A stretch of DNA of 64,000 bases from Comamonas testosteroni (GTDB lineage: Bacteria > Pseudomonadota > Gammaproteobacteria > Burkholderiales > Burkholderiaceae_C), in the NCBI RefSeq assembly GCF_000761245.1, contig NZ_AWOR01000048.1:48622-112621 (forward strand), read 5' to 3'. Made by a program: the position numbers and the translations under genes. This document shows, one piece after another, positions 45,997 through 55,416 of this stretch; the first letter of the stretch is position 1, and every line of letters begins with the position of its first letter. The notes beneath the pieces were generated by a model. It was given only the letters and a program-made list of their open reading frames with translations. It was not told where the DNA came from and did not search any database.

Positions 45997-48537
45997 CTAC
46001 CAAGTGTGCGCATAGCTGACTCGCAGCACAGTGCCCGCTGCAGGGAGGCGGCTGGTGTTGTTGTTATTGCGAAGCAACTGGCTGTATAGCGGGAAGTAGT
46101 TGCGGTTGAGCAGGTTTTCCACACCGACCGATACGCGGTTCTTGGAATCGATTTTCCATTGGCTGATCAAGTCCACTGTGGTGTAGCCTCTGGTGTCATA
46201 GCGCCCAAAGCTGGTCTTGCCATCCAGGCGGTAATCCTTGGAGGCATATGCGCTTGCCTGGATGCGGTGGCTCCAGCTGGCATTGGGACGGTATTCCACA
46301 TATGCAGTCAGTTTGAGGGGCGGAATACGATAGCCCGTCATGTCCTGATAAAGGCTTGAGCCCTGCGGCAACTCACGCCCTTTCATCCAGGTAAAGCTCC
46401 CACCGCTGCTCCAGCGGTCATCGTCGCTGAAGTAGTCGAGGCCACCTTCGATCCCCCGGATTTTTTCTTTGGTTCGCAGCAGCGTGAGTCCGTTGTTGAA
46501 GCTCTGCACGGCACCGAGATCCGAGCGCGATTGAAAGACTCCCAGGTTGGCAATGACATTGGAAAACTTCCCGCGCCAACCGACCTCTACGGTATCTGTT
46601 TTGACAGCCTGCAGGTTGGAATTTCCGATATTGAAGCCCGCTGTGGCATTGCGTACCACGACCCCGATATCCGGTAGCTCAAAGCCCTGGCTGTAGGACG
46701 CATAGAACTCGTGTCCCTTGGTAGGCGCAAAAACTGTGCCCAGGTTGTAAGTCCATGAACCATATTTAACGGTACCGCCAGCCACGGACTGAGGACTGGG
46801 CAATTTCGATTGCGACAAAGGGGTGAAGTCGTTGAAGCTGGCCTGAGCTCGGTCGTAGCGCGCTCCGCCCTCCACAGACCACTGATCGTTGAATTTGTGT
46901 TGCAACTGGGCAAAGGCGCCAATGCTTCGGGTCGTGACCTGAGGCATATAGATCAAGCGGCCAATCTTGTTGAACACCAGACCTCCACTGGCGTCATAGG
47001 CCTTGGGATCAAAGATATCGATCGGCATGTCGGTGCGCTCGTGATTGAAGTCCGCCCCCCAGATCAGCAAGGTGTTCTTCTCTTGTCCGAGAGGTGTTTT
47101 GATGGTCAGGCGACCACCGAACACGTCGGAGTTCTGCATGGACTGATCGACGTTGGCCCCTCGCACAGGAACGGCGCGTGCGTCGAAGGGCGCAAAGCGC
47201 GTATAGAAATCCCGGTAATAGAGTTGAGCCGCCAAGGCGCTGCCTGCGAGATCGCGGTTCTCATAGTCAAGACCCAGCATGGTGTTCTTGATCTGGTTTT
47301 GATCTGCAAGTACCAAGCCCTTGATAGGCCTGGCTGCAGCCGAGCCTGCTGGCAAGCGGGCCACTGACGCATCCGATGCATAGTCGGTGTCCTGGCTGGC
47401 GTTGTAGTGGCTCGCGGAGAATTGGAGCCGTTGATTTGCGTCCAGCTTGAAGCCGATCTTGGCGGACGCGTTGTAGATATCGGAGTCGAACAAGTCTCCC
47501 TGGCTAGGCTCGGGTGCAATGCGGCTCCCCTTGGCATCGAAAGAGCCTCCGACATGCTTGGCACCCAGGCTGACGGAATAGTCGACCACATCGCCGCCGC
47601 CAGAAAGATAGTGCTGGACTTCGGCTCCAAGCCCGGCGCCTCTGAGTTTGGACAGCGGTGCAGATCCCGTCACGACGGTCTCTGCTTTGGTCTCGCCCGA
47701 GGGGCGTTTGGTGCGCACTGAGATGATGCCGCCTGCAGCACCGCTGCCGTAGATGGCGCTGCTGCCGCGAAGCACCTCGATCTGTTCGATGTCCGCAGGG
47801 TTGATGTTGGCGAGATTTCTGGATGAGTCGCGATTGGTGTTCAGTGGAACCCCGTCCACAAGGACAAGCATGTTGCGGCCGCGCAGAGTCTGCCCATAGT
47901 CGGTGATTGTGTGGCTGGAATCTGCCATACCAGGGACGACTTTGCTGAGCATGGTTGCCAGACTGTCGGAGCCTTGCCGAAGTTGCTGAACTTCTTCACC
48001 TTCAAGAATACTGACCTGCCGAGACGGTGCAACGAGATTATTCTGGGTACGTGCCGTCACCGTAACGGCGGCAAGCTCGGGAGAGCCTTGGTCGCTGGCG
48101 GGCACGGAAGCACTGCTCTTTTGTTCGTTGGATGCCTTCGTGGTCCCCGGTACTTCCAGTGCATAGTTGCCTTCACTTAGGCGACGTGCACTCAGTCCCG
48201 AGCTTTCCAGCAAATGTGCAAAACCACTATCGACGGTATGGAAACCAGACAGGCCGGGAGTGCGCTTGTCCTTGAGCTTGCTCAGATCCATGCTGAGATT
48301 GATGCCCGCCTGAGCAGCAAAGTCCATCAGTGCGGGACCGAGCGGGCCAGCAGATACCTGATAGGACTTCTGCGCAGGACTGGTAACCGGATCTGCAGCA
48401 TAAGCCTCTGGCATGTGCAAACCGATGGCGGCTGTGCCGACGATGGCAACAAAAATTCCTCCGACTGCCGTTGCGACTGGGTGCTGTCGCGTCGCTTTGG
48501 CGTTCCTGTTGAGTTTCCGGACGTATTTTTCAGACAT
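45997..48537 (-). CDS. TonB-dependent outer-membrane transducer with STN domain (FecA-like)
   Basis: Outer-membrane receptor of 846 residues from ATG 48537 (AGAGGA upstream). After a long signal sequence (TAVGGIFVAIVGTAAIGLHM) comes an STN signalling domain (about 55-110: AGPLGPALMDFAAQAGINLS), then the plug with LVLVDGVPLNTNRDSSRNL, ADIEQIEVLRGSSAIYGSGA and GGIISVRTKR, and a 22-strand barrel ending in the aromatic GTVLRVSYAHTW. The STN domain and the adjacent fecR/fecI-like genes mean it signals ligand occupancy to the sigma factor as well as importing. Ligand unknown; iron-siderophore is likely. Base composition is lower in GC than the neighbouring metabolic genes. Confidence 0.92.
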   Translation of the reverse strand: MSEKYVRKLNRNAKATRQHPVATAVGGIFVAIVGTAAIGLHMPEAYAADPVTSPAQKSYQVSAGPLGPALMDFAAQAGINLSMDLSKLKDKRTPGLSGFHTVDSGFAHLLESSGLSARRLSEGNYALEVPGTTKASNEQKSSASVPASDQGSPELAAVTVTARTQNNLVAPSRQVSILEGEEVQQLRQGSDSLATMLSKVVPGMADSSHTITDYGQTLRGRNMLVLVDGVPLNTNRDSSRNLANINPADIEQIEVLRGSSAIYGSGAAGGIISVRTKRPSGETKAETVVTGSAPLSKLRGAGLGAEVQHYLSGGGDVVDYSVSLGAKHVGGSFDAKGSRIAPEPSQGDLFDSDIYNASAKIGFKLDANQRLQFSASHYNASQDTDYASDASVARLPAGSAAARPIKGLVLADQNQIKNTMLGLDYENRDLAGSALAAQLYYRDFYTRFAPFDARAVPVRGANVDQSMQNSDVFGGRLTIKTPLGQEKNTLLIWGADFNHERTDMPIDIFDPKAYDASGGLVFNKIGRLIYMPQVTTRSIGAFAQLQHKFNDQWSVEGGARYDRAQASFNDFTPLSQSKLPSPQSVAGGTVKYGSWTYNLGTVFAPTKGHEFYASYSQGFELPDIGVVVRNATAGFNIGNSNLQAVKTDTVEVGWRGKFSNVIANLGVFQSRSDLGAVQSFNNGLTLLRTKEKIRGIEGGLDYFSDDDRWSSGGSFTWMKGRELPQGSSLYQDMTGYRIPPLKLTAYVEYRPNASWSHRIQASAYASKDYRLDGKTSFGRYDTRGYTTVDLISQWKIDSKNRVSVGVENLLNRNYFPLYSQLLRNNNNTSRLPAAGTVLRVSYAHTW

Positions 48538-48680
48538 CTTCTCAATCCTCTTGGCTGTCAATAAACGGGTCTTGATGCACTTGACAGGCGAGATTGAAAA
48601 ACAGGACAGCGATTTAACAGAGTCATCGCTCCAGCCTGAATTTCGGAGGGCAGCATGCGAGAACCGGATCCTGAGAAACT

Positions 48681-49643
48681 TCAGGAACGCGTGACGGTTA
48701 TCCAGTAACGGGTGCGTTGCTGCCTATGGATTGGCATGGTCCGAGCCAGCAACTCGAGAATACGATCTGTATCGCGCAAATGGAATGTGCCGGACACGAG
48801 CAGCTCAGCAGCACTTGGATCGCAGCGCAGGATTCCTTCGCGATAGCGCTGCAGCTCCTCCAGGAAGTCAGCCAAGCGCATGTTCTCGGCATACAACACA
48901 CCCCGAGTCCAGGCATCGGCGTGGGATGGCAGCGAGGTGAAGGCCCCCGCCTTGTAAGCATCGAAGTTCACTTGCTCGCCAGCCTGCACGACAAGGGATT
49001 GCCTGGAATGCGCAGGCATTACCTGCACCGCGCCTTGCAGCACCGACAGCGTCGTGCTTCGCGCATGCTTTCGAACGATGAATTTGGTGCCCAGTGCCTG
49101 CAGCCGCCCATCGGCAGTCTGGACAACAAAGGGCAAAGTCTTGTATTCGCTCAGGTGTGCGGTTTCCACCAGAATCTCACCAGCAAGATGCTGGATCAGA
49201 CGTTCTTTGCCATCGAACTGAACGCTTATTGCAGAAGCCGTATTCAACAGCACCTGACTGTTGTCGGCCAAGGTCAGTTCGCGTCGTTCGCCTGTTGCTG
49301 TTCTGAAGTCCGCATTCCAGATGTGCCATGGCAGATAGCGGCATGAGAACCAGCCAAGCATTGGAGTTGCCAGAGCGAGTGCCGATGCGCGCAGAATCTG
49401 CCGGCGATTTCCTGCAGCACGTGGACGATCCAGAACGGCCATGCCGACTGCCGAGGGAACACTATCCATTCGGAATTTCAGTTGCTCTATGCGTTGCCAG
49501 ATTTCCTCGTGAGTTGCACTGCGGCTGCGCCATCGAGCAAGCTCGGCCTGCTCTGCTTCGCTGAAGTCCGATGCATGCCGGCGAGCCAGCCATTGAGCGG
49601 CCTCATCGAGAATGCTTGCATCGATTGCACTCATTTCAGGCAT
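48681..49643 (-). CDS. FecR-family anti-sigma/sigma regulator
   Basis: Inner-membrane signal relay protein, 320 residues. The cytoplasmic N-terminus has the DUF4880-type segment DEAAQWLARRHASDFSEAEQ, followed by one hydrophobic helix at about residues 85-105 (LRASALALATPMLGWFSC). The periplasmic FecR domain has GERRELTLADNSQVLLNTAS, and the C-terminus ends in an STN-contacting region. It overlaps the sigma gene at its start (ATGCCTGA) and precedes the FecA-like receptor by 143 bp, the usual fecI-fecR-fecA order. Confidence 0.92.
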   Translation of the reverse strand: MPEMSAIDASILDEAAQWLARRHASDFSEAEQAELARWRSRSATHEEIWQRIEQLKFRMDSVPSAVGMAVLDRPRAAGNRRQILRASALALATPMLGWFSCRYLPWHIWNADFRTATGERRELTLADNSQVLLNTASAISVQFDGKERLIQHLAGEILVETAHLSEYKTLPFVVQTADGRLQALGTKFIVRKHARSTTLSVLQGAVQVMPAHSRQSLVVQAGEQVNFDAYKAGAFTSLPSHADAWTRGVLYAENMRLADFLEELQRYREGILRCDPSAAELLVSGTFHLRDTDRILELLARTMPIHRQQRTRYWITVTRS

Positions 49644-50160
49644 CCAGCATCACGCGCAGGCATTGCCGGAAGCCTTGCGCCATATAGCGGGTGACCGTAC
49701 GCACGCTTACTTGCATCTGCGTGGCAATCTCCTCATAAGCAAGCCCTTCGAGCTGCGAAAGCAGGAATGCAGTGCGAACTTTCGTCGGAAGCTCTCCCAG
49801 CAACGCGTCCAGCTCCTCCAGGGTCTCCAGCAAGATGGCTCGAGCCTCTGCGGAGAGCGCGGTGGCTTCAGGCAATAGCTGCAAGGAGGCAAGATATGCC
49901 TGTTCGAGCGAGCGGCGTTCCAGGTGATTGATCATCAATCGCCTGGCGACGGTTGTCAGATAAGCCCTGGGCTCTCTGATGTCTTCGATTGCTTGCGTTC
50001 TGGAAGTTGTCCAAATGCGCGTGAATGTGTCCTGCGCAATGTCTGCCGCATCGCAGCGGTCACCGAGCTTGCGCTGCAGCCAGGAGATCAGCCAGCGGTT
50101 GTGCAGTGTGTACATGCTGCCAAGTGCTTCACTGGCGATGCTGTTGGCGTGGGTGGGCAC
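49636..50160 (-). CDS. FecI-like ECF sigma factor
   Basis: Extracytoplasmic-function sigma factor, 174 residues, start GTG 50160. Region 2 (LQRKLGDRCDAADIAQDTFTRIW) and region 4 (LAYEEIATQMQVSVRTVTRYMAQGF) are clear, the latter matching the iron-starvation subgroup. It would drive transcription of the downstream receptor when FecR reports ligand binding. A Fur-like box lies about 40-60 bp upstream, so iron limitation is expected to switch it on. Confidence 0.92.
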   Translation of the reverse strand: MPTHANSIASEALGSMYTLHNRWLISWLQRKLGDRCDAADIAQDTFTRIWTTSRTQAIEDIREPRAYLTTVARRLMINHLERRSLEQAYLASLQLLPEATALSAEARAILLETLEELDALLGELPTKVRTAFLLSQLEGLAYEEIATQMQVSVRTVTRYMAQGFRQCLRVMLDA

Positions 50161-50200
50161 CGAAGTCTCTCGTGCATTGGAAATGCAACGATTCTACATA

Positions 50201-50219
50201 AATGATACCCATTCTCACT
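50201..50219 (-). promoter_or_regulatory. Fur-like box upstream of fecI-like gene
   Basis: On the minus strand AGTGAGAATGGGTATCATT matches the Fur pattern (GAGAAT ... TATCATT) with good symmetry. It sits about 40 bp upstream of the sigma-factor start. Confidence 0.65.
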
Positions 50220-50305
50220 TATTGGAAAGCCCCACCGTCCAGCGAGAACAGCCCTCTGCCAGGCCAAACTCGGTCCATCCGAGCGTCATTGCAGACATGA
50301 AAAGC

Positions 50306-50334
50306 GGCCGCGCAGATGCATCAGCTGCGCGGCC
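50306..50334 (-). terminator. Terminator of the siderophore receptor gene
   Basis: GGCCGCGCAG (50306-50315) pairs with CTGCGCGGCC (50325-50334) around 9 bases; the minus strand continues into CTTTT. Confidence 0.8.
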
Positions 50335-50444
50335 GTCGTCAAAGGATCTCGGATCCGTATCTGCTCGGAATTAGCAAGAGCGTCGTCCACCTGGAGACCA
50401 GAGGCCTGGCTGCAAACTCCAGCACCCCTTCCAGCACACCCGCG

Positions 50445-52649
50445 TCAGAAGTCAACCGTTGCCGACAGTGCAAACGTACGCGGCGCCCCCAGTGCCAAGC
50501 TGGACAGCAGTGGCATGCCCCAATAGGCCTTGTTGGAAACGTTCAGCACCGTCGCGCGAAACGTGACTGGGTTGCCGGCGACCTTGGTTGCATAGCGTGC
50601 ACCGAGGTCGTAGGTCACACGACCTGCCGCCCAAAGGCTGTTGTCCGCACTGATATATTGCTTGGACACCGCCGTTGCATTACCCGTAACAGTCAGCCCG
50701 GCAATGGCAGGAACATCCCATTCAGCACCCAGTTTCCCTTGCAGCTTGGGTACACCCGTGGCGACTTTGCCCTGATTGACGCCGCCTGCGGTCTGCGTCA
50801 GCTTGGGGGCGGTGTAGGCAATCCCGCCCATCATGCGTACGCCACGCAGCGGTGATCCCCAGAAGCCCCATTCGATGCCGCGATTGCGCTGCTCTCCGCC
50901 GAACGAGAAGATATTGGTGACCGGGTCCGTATAACTGCTGGGGCGTGTGATCTCGAACAGACTGAGCGTGTGCGCGAATTCCCCCAGATCAAGTTTGACA
51001 CCCACTTCTTTTTGCTTGGTCTTGTAAGGCGCAAATACTTCGCCCGCATTCGCCGCGGTCATTGGTGCGGTTGCGCCCTGGCTCAGGCCTTCGATGTAAT
51101 TGGCATAGGCCGAAACATGCTCCGTCGCCTTGAACAGCAATGCTGCAGCAGGCGATGTGGCGCTTTGGTCATATCGCGAAGTGCGCGCCCCCGTGGTGAT
51201 ACTGAAGGCGTCGCTGACCACTTGCTGGCGGCGCACACCCAGGGTGAGTTGCACACGATCTTCGGCAAATGACATGGTGTCCGCCAGGCCATAGCTGCTA
51301 AGGCGCACCTCGGTGTGCGAGATGTGCGGCGCAACAAAGGGCGCTTCCGGTCCCCAGACCGGGTTGTAGAGGTTGGTGGTCCAGTCTGCACCCGGCACGC
51401 TGCGGCGACCATAGTCGTCCTGCTTGTGAGCGTAGTGCGTTGCATTAAGCGCCCATTGATGCTTGATGGCTCCGGTTTGGAGCCTTCCCTTGAGACCAAT
51501 TTCGGCCGAACGCTTTTTCTGCTCGAAGGCTAGCTGTCCCATGGCGGTCTTGAAATCGCCCGCAGCGTTGAGCACCTGAGCCGACATCGCCCCGTTGTAT
51601 TCATAGTCGGTTTTGCTGACGCCGAAGGCCGCGTAGGCCATTACCTGATCGTTGACATCGAATTCACCGCGCACCATCGCAGCCTTGTCCTGGTTGTGCA
51701 CATGCGACCAGTTGGGGTTCAGCAAGGTCTCAGGCTTGGGCGGCCTGGGAATGGCTACGCCCGGAGCCAGACTGATGCCGCGTGTCACGCCGTTCACGCG
51801 GTCATCGCTGGTGTAGAAGTCGGCGGAGATCCGGGCTCGATCGCCGCGCCAGTCAAGGCCCAGCGATGCAAGCCTGGATTTCTTGTCCTGCTGGTTTACC
51901 GCCCCTTCACCTCCACGGTAAACACCATTGAAGCGGATGCCGAACTGCTTGTCTGCGCCAAACCTGCGCCCCAGATCAATATGGCCGCCAAACTGCGAAT
52001 CCGACATATAGGTGGTAGTCAGCCGCGTGATGGGATCGCTGGCAGCGCGTTTGGGAACCAGGTTGACGGAGCCCCCCACTGATCCTCCGGGGGGCATGCC
52101 ATTGAGCAATGCGGACGGTCCTTTGAGGACTTCGATGCGCTCGAACATCTCCGGCGTGGTGCGGTAGTAAGGAGCCATGCCGTAGAGACCGCCCAGCGTC
52201 ATGTCGGAGCTGCTGGAAGAGAAGCCGCGAATCGAGTAGTTCTCGCTCCATGACGCTGCAACCCCATTGCTGAACACCGTGGGATCGGTGGCAGAGATCA
52301 CATCGGTAATGGTCTGCGCCTGACGATCCTGCGTGAACTTTTCCGTATAGCTGATGGTGTTGAAGGGCGTCTCCATGAAGTCCTTGTCTCCCAACAGACC
52401 GACACGAGCGCCGGAATTGACCTGGCCCCCCGCATAGGGAGCGGTGACGGGAGCGACTTTTTCTTGCACGGTGACCTGTGGCAGCGTGGCCTCGGCCTCG
52501 CTGGTTTGCACTTGGGCGTGCGCCGCTCCCGCCAACTGGCTGCCCATGGCCAGTCCCAGCAGCACATAGGGGCACATCACGCTACGCCGGCGCGCAAATG
52601 GAGGAGTCGTCAGAGAGTTTTGTGAAATGAGACCTGGGTTCTTGGGCAT
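50445..52649 (-). CDS. TonB-dependent siderophore receptor (no STN domain)
   Basis: Outer-membrane receptor of 734 residues from ATG 52649, chosen because AGGA lies seven bases upstream; an ATG at 52688 has none. The signal peptide includes PYVLLGLAMGSQLAGAAHAQ. The plug has TDVISATDPTVFSNGVAASW, ENYSIRGFSSSSSDMTLGG, ERIEVLKGPSALLNGMPPGG and GGSVNLVPKRA, the pattern of hydroxamate/ferrichrome-type receptors (FhuA/FpvA-like barrel class). The barrel ends in FALSATVDF. It is the last gene of the uptake operon behind the binding protein, separated by 100 bp. Confidence 0.93.
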   Translation of the reverse strand: MPKNPGLISQNSLTTPPFARRRSVMCPYVLLGLAMGSQLAGAAHAQVQTSEAEATLPQVTVQEKVAPVTAPYAGGQVNSGARVGLLGDKDFMETPFNTISYTEKFTQDRQAQTITDVISATDPTVFSNGVAASWSENYSIRGFSSSSSDMTLGGLYGMAPYYRTTPEMFERIEVLKGPSALLNGMPPGGSVGGSVNLVPKRAASDPITRLTTTYMSDSQFGGHIDLGRRFGADKQFGIRFNGVYRGGEGAVNQQDKKSRLASLGLDWRGDRARISADFYTSDDRVNGVTRGISLAPGVAIPRPPKPETLLNPNWSHVHNQDKAAMVRGEFDVNDQVMAYAAFGVSKTDYEYNGAMSAQVLNAAGDFKTAMGQLAFEQKKRSAEIGLKGRLQTGAIKHQWALNATHYAHKQDDYGRRSVPGADWTTNLYNPVWGPEAPFVAPHISHTEVRLSSYGLADTMSFAEDRVQLTLGVRRQQVVSDAFSITTGARTSRYDQSATSPAAALLFKATEHVSAYANYIEGLSQGATAPMTAANAGEVFAPYKTKQKEVGVKLDLGEFAHTLSLFEITRPSSYTDPVTNIFSFGGEQRNRGIEWGFWGSPLRGVRMMGGIAYTAPKLTQTAGGVNQGKVATGVPKLQGKLGAEWDVPAIAGLTVTGNATAVSKQYISADNSLWAAGRVTYDLGARYATKVAGNPVTFRATVLNVSNKAYWGMPLLSSLALGAPRTFALSATVDF

Positions 52650-52748
52650 ACCCGATTCCTGTCGATATATGGCATGACGTTTGTGCATCGCATGCTGAAT
52701 AGAACTGCTGGCTGGGTATGAACCTGGCTACGACAAATAAAGAAGCAA

Positions 52749-53690
52749 TCAGCGCGAATAGCCCTTGAGCACATCGCTAAACAACAGCTTCAGTGAGCTT
52801 GGGCTGGCGCCTGTGGTGTACCAGGCATCTGCATCGACAAACACCACGCGCCCGTTCTTCCAGGCCTTGGTCTGGCGCAGCAAGGGATTGGCAATGCCAT
52901 CGGCATTGATGACGGGGCGGCGCTCCATCACCGCAGTGCGATCCACCACATACAGGATCTCCGGATCCGCCTGCTGGATGAATTCGCTGGAGATGGGTTG
53001 CCCGTGCAGACTGGTTTCCAGCGCCGAGCTTGCGGGCTTCACGCCCAGCGCGCTGAACACAAAGCCGTAACGCGATTGCAGACCGAAGGAGCTGAAAGCT
53101 CCGTTGTTGTGCAACACGATCATGGCCCGCTCTGGCCGACCTTGCGTGATGCGCCTCACCTGTTGAACCTGTGCATCCAGCTCTGCAGCCTTGGCGCTGG
53201 CAAGCCCTTCCCTGTTGAATATGCGGCCCAGGGTCAGCAGATGATTCTTGACGACTTCGATATGTCCCTTCTCGCTGTTCTTGAAGTCCACCTCGTAGTA
53301 CAAGGCGGGGGCAATTTCAGTCAGCTCCTCGTATTTGCCGGCCTGCAGCGATGTCATCAGGATGAGATCCGGCCGCAGCGCGTGCACACGCTCCAGATTG
53401 GGCTGTACGATGGCTCCGAGGTCCTGCACCTTGGCGTCGCCCTTGTACTTGGCGAGGAAATGGGGAACGTAGTCCTTCACCATTCCTGCAACGGGCACGC
53501 CAAGCTGGTCGAGGAAGTCCACCTCGTTCATCTCCAGCGCCGCCACACGCTGCGGCAGACGCTTGATAAGCGTAGTGCCCAGTTTGTGACGGATGGAAAT
53601 AGGTTCATAGGCGTGAGCCATTCCGGGCGCAGAGGACAAAGCCGCCATGCCGGCAACAGAGAGCAGGAGTTGCCTGCGCAACGAATTCAT
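52749..53690 (-). CDS. Siderophore ABC transporter substrate-binding protein
   Basis: Periplasmic binding protein of 313 residues from ATG 53690; signal peptide RRQLLLSVAGMAALSSAPGMAHA. The fold is FepB/FatB/CeuE-like (PF01497): AALEMNEVDFLDQLGVPVAG, LGAIVQPNLERVHALRPDLI, LYYEVDF, and the C-terminal AWKNGRVVFVDADAWYTTGA. This resembles the catecholate/petrobactin- or anguibactin-binding branch. Not a lipoprotein. The ATG overlaps the stop of the ATPase gene (ATGA), so translation is coupled. Confidence 0.9.
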   Translation of the reverse strand: MNSLRRQLLLSVAGMAALSSAPGMAHAYEPISIRHKLGTTLIKRLPQRVAALEMNEVDFLDQLGVPVAGMVKDYVPHFLAKYKGDAKVQDLGAIVQPNLERVHALRPDLILMTSLQAGKYEELTEIAPALYYEVDFKNSEKGHIEVVKNHLLTLGRIFNREGLASAKAAELDAQVQQVRRITQGRPERAMIVLHNNGAFSSFGLQSRYGFVFSALGVKPASSALETSLHGQPISSEFIQQADPEILYVVDRTAVMERRPVINADGIANPLLRQTKAWKNGRVVFVDADAWYTTGASPSSLKLLFSDVLKGYSR

Positions 53691-54463
53691 GAGTGATCTT
53701 CCCTGGATGTGAAGTAATTGCAGAAACAGCCACGCTGATTGCGCGTGATCTCGAAATCCAGCTCGTACAGATCGGCCATGCGCGTCTCGGTCACCACGTC
53801 CTGAGCGGGGCCGCAAAAGCGCAGTGCTCCGTTCTTGAGCGCGACTATGTGGTCCGAGTAATTGACCGCAAAGTTGATGTCGTGAATCACCAGAATCACG
53901 GTGCGGCCCTGCTCGTCGCAGAGGCGACGCAGCGCGCGCATGATCTGTACGGCGTGCCTCATGTCGAGGTTGTTGAGTGGCTCGTCAAGCAGCAGCACAT
54001 CTGTCTGCTGCGCAATCGTCATTGCGAGAAATGCCATCTGCCGCTGGCCGCCACTGATCTCATCGATGAAAGCGTGACGCAGCGACTCCAAAGACAGAAA
54101 GGCGATTGCCTCATCCATGGCTTGGCGGTCCTGAACAGTCAGCGCACCACGGCTATGCGGGAAACGTCCAAAAGCGACCAGCTCTTCCACCGTCAGGCGC
54201 ATATTGAAGCCGGGGGCCTGACGCAGCGTGGCAACATGCCGTGCGTATTCGGCAACGGGAATTCGGCTGACGTCACGTGCTTGCCACTGAATCGCACCGC
54301 TGCTGGGCTCCAGCAAGCGCGCCATCAGCATGAGCAGCGTGGACTTGCCCGCACCATTGGGTCCGATCAGCGATGTGACGCGCTGAGCAGGAAACTCCAC
54401 GCTCACGTCTGACAGCACCGCCCTGCCGCCATATTGTTTGGAAAGATGGTTGACACCCATCAT
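53687..54463 (-). CDS. Siderophore ABC transporter ATP-binding protein
   Basis: FepC/FatE-type ATPase of 258 residues. Walker A GPNGAGKST, Q-loop LRQAPGFNMRLTVEELVAFG, signature EISGGQRQMAFLAMTIAQQ, Walker B VLLLDEPLNNLD and H-switch VIHDINFAV. Start at the first of two adjacent ATGs (54463), which overlaps the stop codon of the permease gene in an ATGA arrangement; the downstream ATG at 54460 is an alternative. It powers the two adjacent permeases. Confidence 0.93.
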   Translation of the reverse strand: MMGVNHLSKQYGGRAVLSDVSVEFPAQRVTSLIGPNGAGKSTLLMLMARLLEPSSGAIQWQARDVSRIPVAEYARHVATLRQAPGFNMRLTVEELVAFGRFPHSRGALTVQDRQAMDEAIAFLSLESLRHAFIDEISGGQRQMAFLAMTIAQQTDVLLLDEPLNNLDMRHAVQIMRALRRLCDEQGRTVILVIHDINFAVNYSDHIVALKNGALRFCGPAQDVVTETRMADLYELDFEITRNQRGCFCNYFTSREDHS

Positions 54464-55416
54464 GCTGCACCCCGTTTGCGCACAATCAGTGCCATGAAAT
54501 ACACACCGCACACCAGATTCACCAGAATGCTGACGGTGGTCTTGTAGTTGAAAACATGCTCAACCAGCAGTTGAGCGGCAAGAAAAATGGCAATGGCAAC
54601 CGCACACCCCAGAGGCAGCGTGACGCGGTGGCGTGCATGCGGCACCAGGGCATAGACGATGTTGGCCACAAAGATGCCCATGAAGGCCGTGGGCCCCACA
54701 AGGCTGGTGGACAGCGCCACCAAAATGGCGATCAGTGCCAGGTAGAGCTGCAAATACCTGCCATGCGGCACGCCCAGAGAAATGGCCTGCTCACGCCCCA
54801 GAGCCAGCACATCCAGCACCGCCAGCGTCTTGCGGACCACGGCACAGGCGACCGCCACTGCAATGGCGGCATAGAGCAAAGTCTGCGGCTTGGCACGATT
54901 GAAGGATGTGTAGCTCACGCCCTGAAACACTGCAAACTCGCCGGGGCTGATGCGCAGCTGCACAAACTGGGTGAACGTCCCGATCACCATGGTCAGCACC
55001 AGACCGAGCAGCAGCAGCACATAGACATCATTGCGGCCGCGGCGCAACAGCCACCATTGAAGTGCCCATGAATAGGTCAGCATCAACAACACGGAGACGA
55101 GGAAATTCCCGTGTACGCCAAGCATGCTCAAGCCATGTGTACCCAGCAGCAACAGCAGCATGGCCTGCCACAGCAGATACACGGCCTCGTAACCCATGAT
55201 GGAAGGCGTCAGAATGCGGTTGTTCACCAGCGCCTGAAACACTATGGCCGACACAGCCACGCAGATGCCGCCAATGACAATCGACGCAAGGCGTACAAGG
55301 CGCTTGGGGATCACATAATCCATATCCAGTCCGGAGCCCAGCAGCACAAAAGCAAGCGCCAGGAGCGCAATCGACAGCGCGGCGAACCAGCAGGTCTTGG
55401 TCAACGACATGCGCAT
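54460..55416 (-). CDS. FecCD-family siderophore permease (C-type)
   Basis: Inner-membrane permease of 318 residues with about 8-9 helices, FecCD family, closest in feel to FatC/CeuC/YclO. Visible are LASIVIGGICVAVSAIVFQA and VNNRILTPSIMGYEAVYLLW near the start, and the coupling loop LGREQAISLGVPHGRYLQLY; LVGPTAFMGIFVANIVYALV is the family's conserved helix pair. One-base overlaps join it to its partner permease upstream. Confidence 0.93.
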   Translation of the reverse strand: MRMSLTKTCWFAALSIALLALAFVLLGSGLDMDYVIPKRLVRLASIVIGGICVAVSAIVFQALVNNRILTPSIMGYEAVYLLWQAMLLLLLGTHGLSMLGVHGNFLVSVLLMLTYSWALQWWLLRRGRNDVYVLLLLGLVLTMVIGTFTQFVQLRISPGEFAVFQGVSYTSFNRAKPQTLLYAAIAVAVACAVVRKTLAVLDVLALGREQAISLGVPHGRYLQLYLALIAILVALSTSLVGPTAFMGIFVANIVYALVPHARHRVTLPLGCAVAIAIFLAAQLLVEHVFNYKTTVSILVNLVCGVYFMALIVRKRGAA